Part shown: in pieces, positions 11,333-23,233 of the stretch | Position numbering within the stretch: position 1 is the first letter of the stretch | Layout: each line of letters starts with the position of its first letter | Assembly: GCA_026936325.1 (NCBI GenBank) | Contig: JAPTHN010000003.1 | Location: forward strand, 43,626,011 to 43,690,010 | Direction of reading: 5' to 3' | DNA length: 64,000 bases | Origin: Platynereis dumerilii | Taxonomy: Eukaryota; Annelida; Polychaeta; Phyllodocida; Nereididae | Made by a program: the position numbers and the translations under genes | Notes under the pieces: model-generated | Database searches by the model: none | The model's input: the letters and a program-made list of their open reading frames with translations, nothing else | What the model was told of the DNA's origin: nothing

Positions 11333-14300
11333 TTATAGAATTGCACATCTTGGATCATTGTTATTATTTCTGGTGTCACTGATTCGGCGAGCAAGCGGAG
11401 CGCTGAGACGACGAGATTTTTTGGATGAAAGTCTTTGCTTTCGGTTTCCTGCCTCGGTGGCTGAACCGAACACCGACTGCAGGAGACAGTTGAAGACTTC
11501 TCGCGATTGTTCGGTGTTCATAGCAGAAATTTCCAAGTACATAGCCTCCTGAGATTCTACCAGATGGCGTGCCCTGTCCTCGTTCACTTCTCGTTTCCAG
11601 TCGAGATCGCTCTTGTTGCCAACGACGACAATAGGAACCGGTTCATTTTCTGAAAGTAATGGTGAAAATGATTATTCAATTTTATCCAGGCTAAAAAAAA
11701 TCATGTCAAATTATGATGATTACAAAATTGTAACTGCTGAGGATGATGTTAGAAAATTGCAATGGCTTAGGCGTTTTTAGAGTAAAGGAGATGCGTCTGA
11801 GGCGGACCACTTAAAGTTAACTTCTAATAGTGTCCGAATACACACAGCATGATCCAGCCTTTTTGCAAGATTCTATACTACACACTACTATTGTTTTAAA
11901 TGCATGTTTTTATTTGTTTCGTTTTTTTACACAAACCATGACAGTTACCAGATACAACCCTCCTGCACAGTGACCCTGCTAAATCAGGGCATGCTTTCAC
12001 CTAATAAAAGCAAGGGGTATTTTAACTGTGCTGAAATAGGCTGGCAGCTGCCTCATTTTTGCAGGGTACCTGTTGGAGGATGCCAGATACAGTTCTACTG
12101 AGATCTTGATGGCCTAACTGCACTGACTTTTAAGAGGATTTGTTTCTGAAATATTATCCATCTCCTCATGCCACTTTAATACGTTGTTTGAAATTGTTAC
12201 TACATTAACACATGATTGGCCCTGTGATTCACAGCTACAACATTTTCTCGCTACGAAATACCTGTGATTGAAGATAATAACGGTAATTGTACATTTATGC
12301 CATGTTAGTTTTACAGGTGAGAAAACAAGATTGTAAAATTTGATATGGGTCTTTACATTACAGTACGTTTAAGATATGATAACATAATGGCATGAATCAA
12401 ACATGTCTCCTGCTAGTACAAGTAGACCCTATAGCACTTGCCTGAGCATCATCCCAAGTCATACCATGACAAAATGGCCTATAACCTTTGCAAATTCATG
12501 AATACTTAATTAACTTAATCACAGTTTATAATTGTTGCTTCTGTTTCACACAGTTACAAATGGAGAAATTGTGTATTGTTGAAAGGTGTTATCACAGTTC
12601 CGAAAATTCCATTGAATTATGTATTTTCACAGTTCTGAAATGAAACTGTTTGAAAGTTTGCTGTTTTACACTGTTTTTCTTAGTTGCCAGTAATCCTCTA
12701 AGTGTCCATAATCTGACTAAATCTGCCTGCAAAATGCTTATGACCTAAATAAGCAGCCAATCACAGAAGAGATTGGAAATAGCAGAAAGCCCTGTCCATT
12801 TTAGCAGGGCTTGTGTGGGGAGGATGGTGCCTGAGTATCATACAGTGCCACCTTTAAGTACGTGAAAGGCATGATAGTGTGTCATTGCATCAATGCTAAG
12901 CATCCTCCATCAAACAGCTAGTAGAGGCATGAATTCTCATCTGATGAGAGGAAAACATATTGGGTCATAAAGGCCAATATGTGAGGCATGTGGGATAACA
13001 ATGGCAGCCAATTTTCATTGCTGTGGTTGGAGTTAGGTATGGGTAAAAGTCTTTGATAAGTAAGTGAAACACAGGCCCAATGTTATTTAATAGGGAAGGG
13101 TGGTTCAATTACTTATCAAAGACTTTGACCCATACCTAACTCTGACCACAGCAATGAAAATTGGCTGCCATTGTTACCCTACATGCCTCACTAACCCCTG
13201 GGACCCATGTAAGCGTTGATACAATTGGGTACAGGGGACGAAACACCAACTGTAAAAGCACAAAGAACTGATACACAAGACATCTTGTATTCAGACACAA
13301 GCGTGGGCGTTTTACATTTTACATAAAGGTGCACTGAGAGACATCGGTGGAAAAAAAAAATGGTAGAAGCTTTTGCGTTATTTTGAGCTTACCTCGCAGT
13401 TCCTTAACCAGCCGTATCATGTTGAGTGCATACTGGAAGGAGCTTTCTTCGTTCACCGCAAAAACTATGACAAAGGCCTTCCCGGTCTTAATGCTTAGTT
13501 CCCTCATCGCAGGAAACTGATGGAGGCCCGCTGTGTCCAAAATTTCCATTCCTCGGTACAAACCATCTGAAATTTATAAGGTAAACCGGTAATGGTGCCG
13601 TTAGGTGTTTTGATATACATGTACAGTACTAACACGCAGCATTTCAATCACCTGCCAGACTGCACTATTACAAAAAAAAGTGTACATAAGCAGCATAGTA
13701 CTCCCTAGTGCCAACTTCAACGTGCCATCAAGAGCATCGACCAAAGGTACAAGTGCAACAGGAGCTTAGCTATATACAAGGCAAAAATAACTTTCGAAGA
13801 AAATATGTGGCTACACTGGCCCGCGAATGCCAAAACGACACCAACGTGTGCCCATGAATGCTGAAAGAATGCCCGGTCCCCCTAGACTACGCTGTCTCGA
13901 TCCGCCACTGTAGTTCAAGGTGACCTTCGGCAGTGATCGAAATACCCCATGTCATTTGGGGGGGGTTCTGTCACTGGCAAGGCCCGAAGCTTTTGGGGCC
14001 GGAGGTCCGTGGGCCGACAGCGGTCCGCGGGCCGCTGGAGTTTCAGAAAGGACTGCACTACAACGCTGACTACATGTACTCTGAAATGAATTCTGAGTGT
14101 TTTTAGCTTGTATTATCCCAGAAAATTACTTTTGAAAACCCCATTTCTGGATAAAATCATGCACATGGACCCCCCTGGGTCCCTCTAAAAAATGTATTTG
14201 AGGGGGGTCCTTATGACATTTGGGGGGGTCAAAACCCCCTTGACCCCCCCCCCCCTTATTTCGAACACTGACCTTCGGGTAACAGAGTTTGCTGGATTTT

Positions 14301-17300
14301 CGATATTGAAAATGCTCATGAAGCACAAAGAACAATTGTTAACAGGCTTATAAAACATTCGCCGCTGGGAAAAAGGTCAGTTTTCCTTGGAAATAACATT
14401 GAATTCACATAATGGATGCAGCTAAATTTGACATGATGCTGAAAGGAATTCATAATGAATTCTGCAACGTCTAGACCTGTACATATATAGAAATATATAT
14501 ACATATCCTTTTTAAAATGGATGATCATCTATCTCAGAAATACTGCTTACACAAGCTGAAATGCACAAATTGTTAAAAAATTTGTGCGCTTTTATCCGTA
14601 CACAATTTCATTTCTGAATGTCATTTATCTTAGAGAGATTGCATTTGCAGGAAATAGGATACGCTTATGCCGCCTACGGTTGGCTCAAGAAATTTTCGTT
14701 TAAATTATTTGATTCTGGTGCAAATTTTGCAAGTGTATATATATATTTGCTGCAGAATATAGCTGTTGCTTGCAGGCAGTTCTGAGCTTTCATCTACTTG
14801 TCACATTAATATAAATTTTATAATTAAACACTTAATCCCTCTTCCTGTTCATTCAACTTCCTGTCTTTTATAATAAGCTTTCTGTGCTAAATTTACTTGA
14901 CGGAATATTATTTCACTAGCTCATCTTTCACAAGCTATAAATTTATGAATTAATCTGATCTGGCGTGATTAGAATCCCCCAGATAGATAGATATATGGTA
15001 AGTGAAGCCCTCTCAGGTTAGGGCTTGCCAGTCATGAGGGTTGATTGAGGGCAGGTTTGGCACTGGTAACTGGAATTAGGGGTCGCCTTCTTGTTTCTTA
15101 ACTGCACATTTGTAAGGCAGATCTAATATTCAAATTTGGATTGTAGCCAGTTAATGCTTTGGTTTAGGTTTTGGATATCAGTGATTGTTCTTTTCTCTAC
15201 TAAACCCAATGTTACAAGGGGCTGCCTATTTAATGACTCTTCCAGATGATGTTTTGGGTTTACCTTCCAGGGTTCAAACCATTGCACGTGAAGATGTTCA
15301 GCGGCCTCCGGCTGCCCAGTTAGAACATTTTATCAGACACAGTGTCTTGCGAAAACAGATGCAGCCTTTTGTGATAGGTGCTTTCTATTTCTCAAAGTAC
15401 AGAGACACTAGCGCAAAAAAGCTTGATGCATGAAATAATAAAAGTAGCCTTATATAGAGAAATGTGTGATTCTGTGACAGTCTGAATGGGCCAATGCTTC
15501 TGCAATGCGATTTGTTCTCATTTGCCTCCTGTATCAAACTTCCTTTATTTGAGGGTCAATTATTCACAGGATGGTTCTTCGCAGTATTCTTTATGACATA
15601 CATGTTGGAGGAGATGGAAGGTTGGACGTCCTTAAAGGCCTTAACATCACATGTGAGTCCTAAGTCTCACACCTCCTTACACCTGACTCTGGTTTGTTTT
15701 GGCTTACTTCCTCTGCCCTTTGCCAGGTCAGGTTCTGGGATCTCAACACTTTGTAATGCACCAGGCAATTTGTTATATTTTGTCTTTTCTCTTGTAATTT
15801 CATATGTAATATACATGTATCAAGCTTTTTGTGGTGGTGCCTGTGTTTTTTAAGAAATAGAACAAAATGTGCTCTCGTGAATTCAGGATGCTTTCAGTTT
15901 TGCAAGGCACTGTCTACCTGTTTGAGCAGGAAGTTGGTCCTACTTTTAGCAGAAAATATCTGTGTTGGATTCAAGGGAAGAAATCTAATTGATATATTTT
16001 AGGCCTCGTTATCTCGTTGACACCAATCCTTTAGCTGGGAGAGGCAGCTCTGATGAGTCATGTAAAGAACTTGAAAAATACAAGAGGCAGACAGCTTGAA
16101 AATAACTTCTTTAACACAATTTCCTTTTTTTTCTCTTCAGCCATTTCTGAAAGTTTGTAAACATTTTAAAAAGTTGGCTTTCGCATCCATGGGAAGAGTG
16201 CATTTGTCTCAGAAATTGTTTCCTATGATGACAAACTGTTGCCATGGTAACATGGTGCACATGGGTTGTTACCAAGGCTATTTTTGGGTTGCATGTGTGA
16301 ATACTGATTAAGGAATTTTCTGGCTGGCGTCAGGAGACCATCCTGTTCTTTGCTCCCCACATTTTTAGCGGCATGAAGCGCACAATCTTAAGAAAAAAAT
16401 TTCATATGGAACCTTTAAGGGTTCTATAAGCTGGTATAGATAAGGAACCTTAAAATGTTCATTGCTCAACTTTAAAAAGGTTCCAACAGCAAACAAAAAC
16501 AACATTTAGATAATCCAGCTGCACTGAACTCCCACAATGAAACCCCTTTCTCTCAAGTTGGGAGCATATGGTCCTATGGCCTTCCCACCAAGTATTGAAC
16601 ATTTTCAATTCCATAGAACCCTAAAAAAATTGGAAACTTTTTTCGGCTGTGGCCGGGTTCTTCATATTATATATACCATCAAGAACCTTTTGTGTTAAGA
16701 GTGCACGCTCTTCCTGAAGAAATTTTGCCAAAACTTATGAACACTTGCTAGGGCATCCCTCTTGACCAATCTCATTCAAACTTTTCATTCAGGCTCATTA
16801 ATATTTTAGCTCATGTTGAAAAGATTTTGGTGGACAACCATAACTGACTAAAAATTAATAAAGAAGGTAAATGAGCTGACCTTCACGGTTCAAAGGTCAT
16901 CCTACATAGTTGACACAGAGCACTTTCAACTACATGGAGAATTGGCACTGAGCACTGAGTGCATGCATCAGTGAGAGATTTTACAAAAGATTAAATGGCG
17001 TTTAAAGTGCTTGCACATTACCTTTTCTTGTGAGGCAATATTGAATCAGATTCTGCAAAGAGCTTATCTGATCTAACAAAAAAATCACTACAGTCTTTCA
17101 CTTTGATAAAATGGTAAATTCCATTTAGGCATTGGAGTTGAATGGCAGTGGATTGGAACATACCACACTTCAAACAGATCTATTGTTTTTGCCTGTGCAT
17201 AGGTATGCAATTTAAAGCAATCAGGGACTGGATTTGTCCATAAAAATTAGTAAAAATGAAGGGGGCCAGATTTGTGCCCACAATGCCCTCTGCTGTCTGT

Positions 17301-20300
17301 ATATGCAATGTAATAACTAAAAGCTCACAGCTGCTTATAGTGGACTGTTGCGCTGTGAAAATGGCACTTCTTGTGTCATTGTGCTGATGATTTGTCATGA
17401 TCATACCCAATACTTTCAGGGCCATTCTCAAATTTCAGGACAAAGTGCCCTGGAAAATATGGTAACGGAGTGGATTTTTGATGCAAAAAAACCTGCTTTT
17501 TGAGCTGTTTAAAAATATGAAAAAAAATGATGTAAGTCTTATTTTCAGAAGCACTTCATCTCAGATCAATCGTTTTTAAAATTAAATATCGATTTTTTGT
17601 GGTAACGGAGTGGACAGGAACGGGTAACGGAGTGGACAGGAATGGTTTGGTTTTCTCTTAGTAGTGCATTCTATTTTTGAGATGCAAAGTTATTATTGCA
17701 TTCTATTGAATCCTGTCACCCTCAGCAATATATACTGTCAGGGGCGTAGATCCTGGGGGGGATGGGGGGATGAACCTGGGGGGGGGGATGATCATGTGAT
17801 TATCCCCCCCTAGAATTTCAAATTATTACTACTTGGTATTGACAATTATCAGTTTATATTAGCAATTTTTTCCATGATACCAGTTGCATGTAATGTGGAA
17901 AATACAAGTCTCAGAACTAACCTTCGATTATCTAAAATATATTGCTGTTTTGGCCGTAAAGTGGCCCCCAAAATCTTCCTGCCGCGCGACTTTCGACTGT
18001 TGCTTCGCGCAAAGTTGGTGTTCGCCGAAATCATCCCCCCCTACAAAAATGAAAAAATCTGCGCCCCTGTATATACATAACATTTCTTTGAAAAAGTATC
18101 ACTGGTAAGCTCGGAATTGAAGGGAACGGAGTAGATATTTTAGTGGGACCAAAATATGTTCCAATGAAAAATATGCCCTAATTTGTTGAATACCTGTTTA
18201 ATAAAATCTGCAAAGCTGTGGTAGTGTGGCGCATGTGCATCTTGCGACATTTGGTGGAAATTGCTCATTAAAAATAATAGCAAGTCGAGCTACATGGCAA
18301 GGAACGGAGTGGACAAAAAAATTAACATAATCTAGTGACACGTCTTTTACATAAATTAATTTATATATAATTCAAGTCTATTTTCTCATGAATCGTGTAT
18401 AGAAACTTTGAAAATGATGGTACTTTAGGAGGAAAATTAACACTTGTTTTTGTCAGGTCCAGTGACAGGGAAAAACCATTGATTTGGCACGGATTACTGG
18501 ACACAATGCACCAAAAAAAGTCTAATAAAAGACTTTTTGTTCCAAATGCAGTGGTTCTAAATAAAAATATGAATAGCAGATGTAGAGTGCCGCTTCAGAT
18601 ATTAATTGCATTCAAATAAATGTCAGGGAACTGGAGTGACGCAAATTGTCCTGAAATTTGAGAATGACCCTTTAATGTTAATTTGATTTCAGAGAGACTT
18701 ATCGTGCTTGTTGGTGATGACCAAACGAAAGGATTTTGCTTCTGATTTTCTAAAATCAGTTATGACAAGTAAAATGGCTTTCTCTTGATGACTGATCAAA
18801 CAGCCTCTATGTTTCCCCGTGTTGAAAGTAGAGAAAATGACACTTCATCGGCTGTCATGAGTCAGGGAGTGCTTTTTTCACAGTGAACTGGTCCTAATTT
18901 TTTCTATATCAAAGTGACAGACTGTAATGATTTGTAAAGTAAAACTTCACGCATTGTGTGGCATTTTCATGATACATTCCATCCAGATTACATGATCTAC
19001 AGGCCTAATTTGTGAGGCCATGAAATTTTTTACTTTGAGGAGAGAAGGCAATTGTTACTAAAATGTACAGATGTTTAAATGAACTAGGTCCTGCTACTAA
19101 AATGAAATGTTCACTGTATAGACGAGATACTTGAGATACTAGAGTTCGAACGACAAACATGGACTAACTTGGTTAAGTTACTCAGGTCCGAAACACTGGA
19201 ATGAGCTCTACAATGGCCTCAAATCTGCAATATCGCTGGGCAGTGGACAGCTTTAAACTCAAATGAACAAATTTCAAAGGGACTGCGTGTAAATCACTAA
19301 ATGTGCCCAATGCAGAAATTAAACCTTTTTACATTTCTTGTAAAGAAATTTTTTAGTTTAGCTTGTAAATATTTAGAACAAACATGTATGTTATTACTTT
19401 GTTATCAATCTCTTTTATTAAGCCTTCTCGGCCAAATTGCCCAACGGCTAGTGTTTTTCTGTTGATTATTTCCGAGAATAAATATTTGAAAAAAAAATTT
19501 GAATCTTGAATCTAAATGTGGTCATGCAATTTGGTGGGCTATAGCAAACCATTTATATAATCTGAAAGAGGTCTATGGGGCCTGGAATCTATAATTATCT
19601 GGAAGGGTCTGCAATCCCATGGTATAGGGAAAATGGCATATAATTATATCCAAGTCAATGAAATATTATATCCATGATTTGTCAACTGAGACACGAAGTA
19701 GCCTTTCTGTCCTCATGACGTCATAAGTGGTTCTTTTGGAAATTTCAAGGTGAAATCGTGATTCTTTCACAATCCTGTCAATTGTATAAATTTGTTTTGC
19801 ATTTCCTATAAGCCTTGGCTTATTCCTATTAAACCTAATTTGATATTTTTCCCAAATTTTAATCAGGTAAAAACCAATTGAATGTTTTTGTCTGGGAAAA
19901 TGTAATGGAAGTTGTGCATTTTAAGAAAACAATAACAAAACATATATATATACAATTTGTTTTTTGTAGACGCACAGCAGCAAACCTTCTGAAAACAACT
20001 TGACATGGTGAAGTCTATGGTACCTAAGGCTATACCTGCATAATTATCAAATTTAGAAAGAAATTGATTTGAATTAAATTCAGACATGCAACATTACACA
20101 ATTTGTGTATCATTATCTATGTTCATTTGCATTATCAAAATATATCATTAAGATTGCAGGAACTGTTTCAAAATCAAAATGGCCCTTTCTAGGAATGTGC
20201 TATAAATTATATATATTATAATATCTATAGAACAGTCACCACGCCTTCCTTTTTCACTTCCAATTTCAATGTGTTCATTGTAATGAAGTGCCTTCCTGTC

Positions 20301-20937
20301 TAAATATGATTACAGTCTGTCACTTTGATATAGAAAAAATGAGGACCAGTTCACTGTCAAAAATGCACTTTGTGAAGTGTCATCTTCTCTACTTCAACAT
20401 GGGAAACATACATGCTATTTTATTAGTCTTGATCAAGAGAAGGCCTTTTGGTTTGTCATAACTGACTTTAGAGTGATAAAAAGATGCATAATCCTTTTGT
20501 TTGGCTGTCAACAACAAGGGGGATAAGTCTCCGAAAATCAAATTAACATTGAAAGTATTGGGTATGAATAAATTGCGGTATGATCATGAAAAATGATCAG
20601 CATGATGACACACGAAGTGCCATTTTCACAGTGCAACAGTCCACTCTTTTTTCTATACAGTGTATATATCAAAGTGACAGACAGTAATGGTAAACACCAA
20701 AGGCAAGAATTTTGCGTTTAGCAACTTTGACCAGCTAATATCTCCTTTTGTAAATATAGAAACGTACCAACCTGGAAAAATCATGAGGTGCCGATGGATG
20801 TCCTCCACCGTTGGTCTGTAGTGGGACGGGAAGATTCCATTCAAAAACTGGTCGACCAGAGAACTTTTGCCGACTCCACCGGATCCCAGTAGGACCAGTC
20901 GGTAGTGTTCGAGGGTGAGGGAGGTGCTGGTTTTCAT
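11333..20937 (-). CDS. Ras-family small GTPase, RASD/Ras-dva-like, three exons
   Basis: A complete 218-residue protein from exons 20937-20772, 13566-13393 and 11649-11333, all GT-AG and phase 1 at both joins. The order is: P-loop GSGGVGKS (18-25), switch I RPTVEDIHR (41-49), DTAG (66-69), GNKSD (124-128), EISAM (153-157), a basic tail and the CaaX box CAIL (215-218). The Leu in last position predicts geranylgeranylation and membrane attachment. FPAMRELSI after DTAG is typical of the Rhes/Dexras1 and Ras-dva groups rather than core Ras. The residue matching Ras Gln61 is Leu70, so intrinsic GTPase activity is probably low. The start is the first ATG of the frame; the frame stays open a little upstream. 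Intron 1 (7.2 kb) and intron 2 (1.7 kb) are filled with transposons. The exact subfamily is uncertain. Confidence 0.88.
12841..13193 (+). mobile_element. TACAGTGC-type MITE, right end truncated
   Basis: Begins TACAGTGCCACC and runs through CATGAATTCTCATCTGATGAG and AACAATGGCAGCCAATTTTC to a central axis near 13090. It then reads back as an inverted copy until CATGCCTCA. The outer part of the right arm is missing. It lies in intron 2 of the Ras-like gene. Confidence 0.8.
14150..14265. repeat. G/C-homopolymer-rich imperfect hairpin
   Basis: Runs of C and G (GACCCCCC, AGGGGGGTCC, TTGACCCCCC) form an imperfect inverted repeat around GTCC...GGAC words. It may be the remnant of a MITE with G-rich ends. 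It lies in intron 1 of the Ras-like gene. Confidence 0.4.
15209..15379 (+). other. Exon-like open segment of unknown identity
   Basis: Between an AG near 15220 and a GT near 15380 the plus strand reads through about 47 amino acids of protein-like composition (LPDDVLGLPSRVQTIARED, then a stretch around HFIRHSVLRKQ). It is antisense to intron 1 of the Ras-like gene. I do not recognise the protein and see no partner exon. It could be a single exon of an unlisted gene, a processed-gene fragment or chance. Confidence 0.2.
16378..16713. mobile_element. Putative MITE with CACTCTTAACACAAAAGGTTC end
   Basis: The right end (GAACCTTTTGTGTTAAGAGTG) and left end (CACAATCTTAAG...GGAACC) are diverged inverted copies. 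The interior has more GGAACCTT words. A fragment of the same family with the sharper end occurs near 45655-45790. Boundaries are approximate. Confidence 0.5.
17419..18670 (+). mobile_element. Non-autonomous DNA element with GGGCCATTCTCAAATTTC ends and GTAACGGAGTGGAC motifs
   Basis: The ends GGGCCATTCTCAAATTTCAG / CTGAAATTTGAGAATGACCC are inverted. The flanking pentamers TTTCA and TTTAA fit a slightly diverged 5-bp duplication. GTAACGGAGTGGAC or close variants recur near 17460, 17600, 17624, 18122 and 18300. A second copy at 58950-59920 shares the ends and the motif. No transposase frame is seen. A hAT-like MITE (17739-18069) is nested inside. Confidence 0.85.
17739..18069. mobile_element. hAT-like MITE with CAGGGGCG ends
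   Basis: The ends CAGGGGCGTAGATCC and ATCTGCGCCCCTG are inverted, with G-rich subterminal DNA. This is the CAGNGGCG-type tip common to hAT-derived MITEs in invertebrates. It is nested in the element at 17419-18670. The target duplication is not clean. A shorter relative lies at 41439-41577. Confidence 0.6.
19090..19510 (+). mobile_element. 3' end of a CR1/L2-like LINE
   Basis: The plus strand contains a degraded remnant of the conserved C-terminal LINE segment (WNEL..GLKSAISL around 19198-19240), followed by a 3' UTR and a short repeated tail TTGAATCTTGAATCT at 19498-19512. It is a 5'-truncated dead copy in intron 1 of the Ras-like gene. Confidence 0.6.
20311..20686 (-). mobile_element. MITE with CAGTCTGTCACTTTGATATAG ends, reverse copy
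   Basis: The same family as 9380-9751 in the opposite orientation, bounded by TA. The ends are CAGTCTGTCACTTTGATATA and ATATATCAAAGTGACAGACAG. It sits about 85 bp from the donor of exon 1 of the Ras-like gene. Confidence 0.85.
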
Positions 20938-21740
20938 CTTCAACCGATGCCAAGCTGGTTTTTCAATATATGCCTGTAATTGCGCTCTGCTTCAGTTTAT
21001 TCGCCCTCTTTTCATGTCACGGTTGAATGTGACATGTAGCTTGACATTTTAATATTTTCGCAGGAAATTGTCACTGCCAGATAAAGCCTGATTGAAGAAC
21101 TTTGAATATGTTCTTAATGGCCTATGTTGTAGTTTATAATCAAAAATGTTATGATTTTTGTTGAAATTTTAAAAAATTTTGCAAGTCGTAACTTTTAGCA
21201 AGGCAATGTGTCGGACAACTTCAATTATGGCATAAGCTGTTGGCCCCTATGATAAAATTCTGCGTATGAAGAAAAGTAATCCTCTTGGCTTATGTAAATA
21301 CAAATCACTCTAAATATAGTGAATTGAATTACTTTCTTACAAACATGAAGTATTCCTTATAAAATTTCAGGTAGAAGGTGCACAGTGTTAATGCACCTTG
21401 TGCCTCAGGGAGCTCTGCTAGGCCTGTGATAGTTGCCTGCTTTGTGGGGATATTATACCAGCGCCATTCTCAGCAGCACTGACGTCATATTTAATCCATA
21501 TCTTCTTTTTTTTCAAAATCTTGTTGACATTGCAAAACAAAATGAAACTCTAACCACAATGGAAGCTTCGATTTGCTTCAATTACTAAAATTAATCCTCA
21601 CCACATAGTCCTATTTATTGTCAATGATATTTAAATGCATCTATGATGTCTTAGATTTTAAAAGGAAAGTTGTGTCTTGTCTGTGCCAATTAAACTAATT
21701 AATAATTCCATGCATCTCAATGACTTTTAGGCCTGTATGA

Positions 21741-22893
21741 TACAGTGCTACCTGTAAGTAAGTGAAATGGTTGTATTTTGCCATTTCGTTAAAAGCTAAA
21801 CGTCTTCCACTAAACTGCTTGTAAAAGCATGAATTCTATCTCATCCATTGAAATGAAAAAGTATTGGGTCGCAAAGGACGATATTTGAGGCATGTGGGAT
21901 AACAATGGCTGCCAATTTTCTTTGCTGTACTCAATCTTGAGTTAGGTTTGGGTCAGTCTTTGATGAGGAAGTGAAACACAAGGCCAATGTTAAACTGAAG
22001 GACAAAAATATAAGTTATTACCTCTTTAGGAGACTGTGGTATGAAGCCCTGGAAGAAAACTACCTGGACGGCACATGAAAACAGTTTGTAACTCTGTAGG
22101 CTACTTTTTCAACAATCAGATTTAAGGTCTGGGCTGACTCGTTTCACTGCAATAATGAATAAACATCAGGAGGTCAGAAAACAGAGTTCACATATCTGTC
22201 AAAACACACCTTTTGCGTGGATGTCTGGCTGCCAGGCCAGGCTTTCTTTCAGTGCTTATAGCGACCCATCTCATAACTGTTTTGGCACTTGAGCACTCCT
22301 TGGTTGTGAGTACCTGGAATTGCAGCAGTGTGGATGTGGCAGTCTTGAAATGGTCTTGAAATGGTCACCCAGATTCTGATCAATGTTGTGCCTGTCTTGA
22401 TCATGGGTTGTGACTGCAGGTCTTCCCGGCTTTAGAAGGTCATTCATTCAGCCTGTTAGACGAAACTTGGTCATGAGCACACTGATTGCTGGCTGGGAGC
22501 AGCCCCTCTGACATGCAACCTCATTCTGGGACATGCCAGCCACCAGCATCCCAACTGCTGGGCCTCATTGCTCAATGGAGAGTCTACCCAATGGCAGTCT
22601 GTTGGCGTATCCCAACTCAGGAAAGATCAAGGAACTTTTCTGAGTGCTTTTTATGTAGTTAAGTGTTAGCCTGATTACTGTATTTCATGACCTGTACCAG
22701 TGCAGAGGCAATGACCCATGACAAGAATATGTAAACATGACTAATTGGTCATTGTTAATGTCTAGAACATATAACACCCCACAAATAAGTATTTTTCTTT
22801 AAATTATTTCAAATTGAAAAGTGATAACTTATTTTTGTCCTTCAGTTTATTTTAATGGGAAGGAGGGTTCACTTACTTATCAAAGATTTTGAC
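21741..22893 (+). mobile_element. TACAGTGC-type MITE interrupted by a Tc1-like element
   Basis: The left half starts TACAGTGCTACCTGTAAGTA and continues to GGCCAATG. After the insertion at 21993-22847 the MITE resumes with TTTTAATGGGAAGG and stops after TTACTTATCAAAGA. The order of events is MITE first, Tc1 element second. Confidence 0.8.
21993..22847 (-). mobile_element. Tc1-like transposon remnant with transposase HTH fragment
   Basis: The inverted ends AACTGAAGGACAAAAATA / ATTTTTGTCCTTCAGTT lie between TA dinucleotides. On the minus strand near 22555-22360 a frame reads like the Tc1 N-terminal helix-turn-helix: MLVAGMSQNEVA, then CSQPAISVLMTKFRLTG, a stop, and KPGRPAVTTHDQDR. The DDE catalytic domain is not recognisable and the length (855 bp) is too short for an autonomous element. 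It is an internally deleted, dead copy. Confidence 0.75.
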
Positions 22894-23233
22894 AAATAGT
22901 TCTATGTAACTAGGGGAGAGCTAAGTAATTGGGAAGGTTACCTACCCTTAGTGTTCGACTCAAGAAATCTTACCCTATAGGCCCTATGACCTCACTGGCC
23001 AAAGGGTGTTTCAGTATTTTGTCATAATAGCAGATAGAGAAGTCATTGCAAAAGTAAATTCTAAATCAATATGCAGCAGCAAATCTACCATTCATTTGAA
23101 AGGTGTTTTTCTGCTGATTTCAGAAATTCATGTAAATATCGTTCATTTTGGCCAAGATTAAGATTTGACAGAGTTATCTCAAACTTTGACTTTGAATATT
23201 CCGAAATATCATTATCTCAAACTTTGAGAAATT

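Larger units (their letters stand above)
17337..18926 (+). mobile_element. MITE with GTCTGTCACTTTGATATAG ends, split by a nested element
   Basis: The left part (17337-17418) and right part (18671-18926, ending TATATCAAAGTGACAGACTG plus TA) together match the copies at 9380 and 20311. They are separated by the TIR element at 17419-18670. The left terminus of this copy is missing. Confidence 0.8.
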
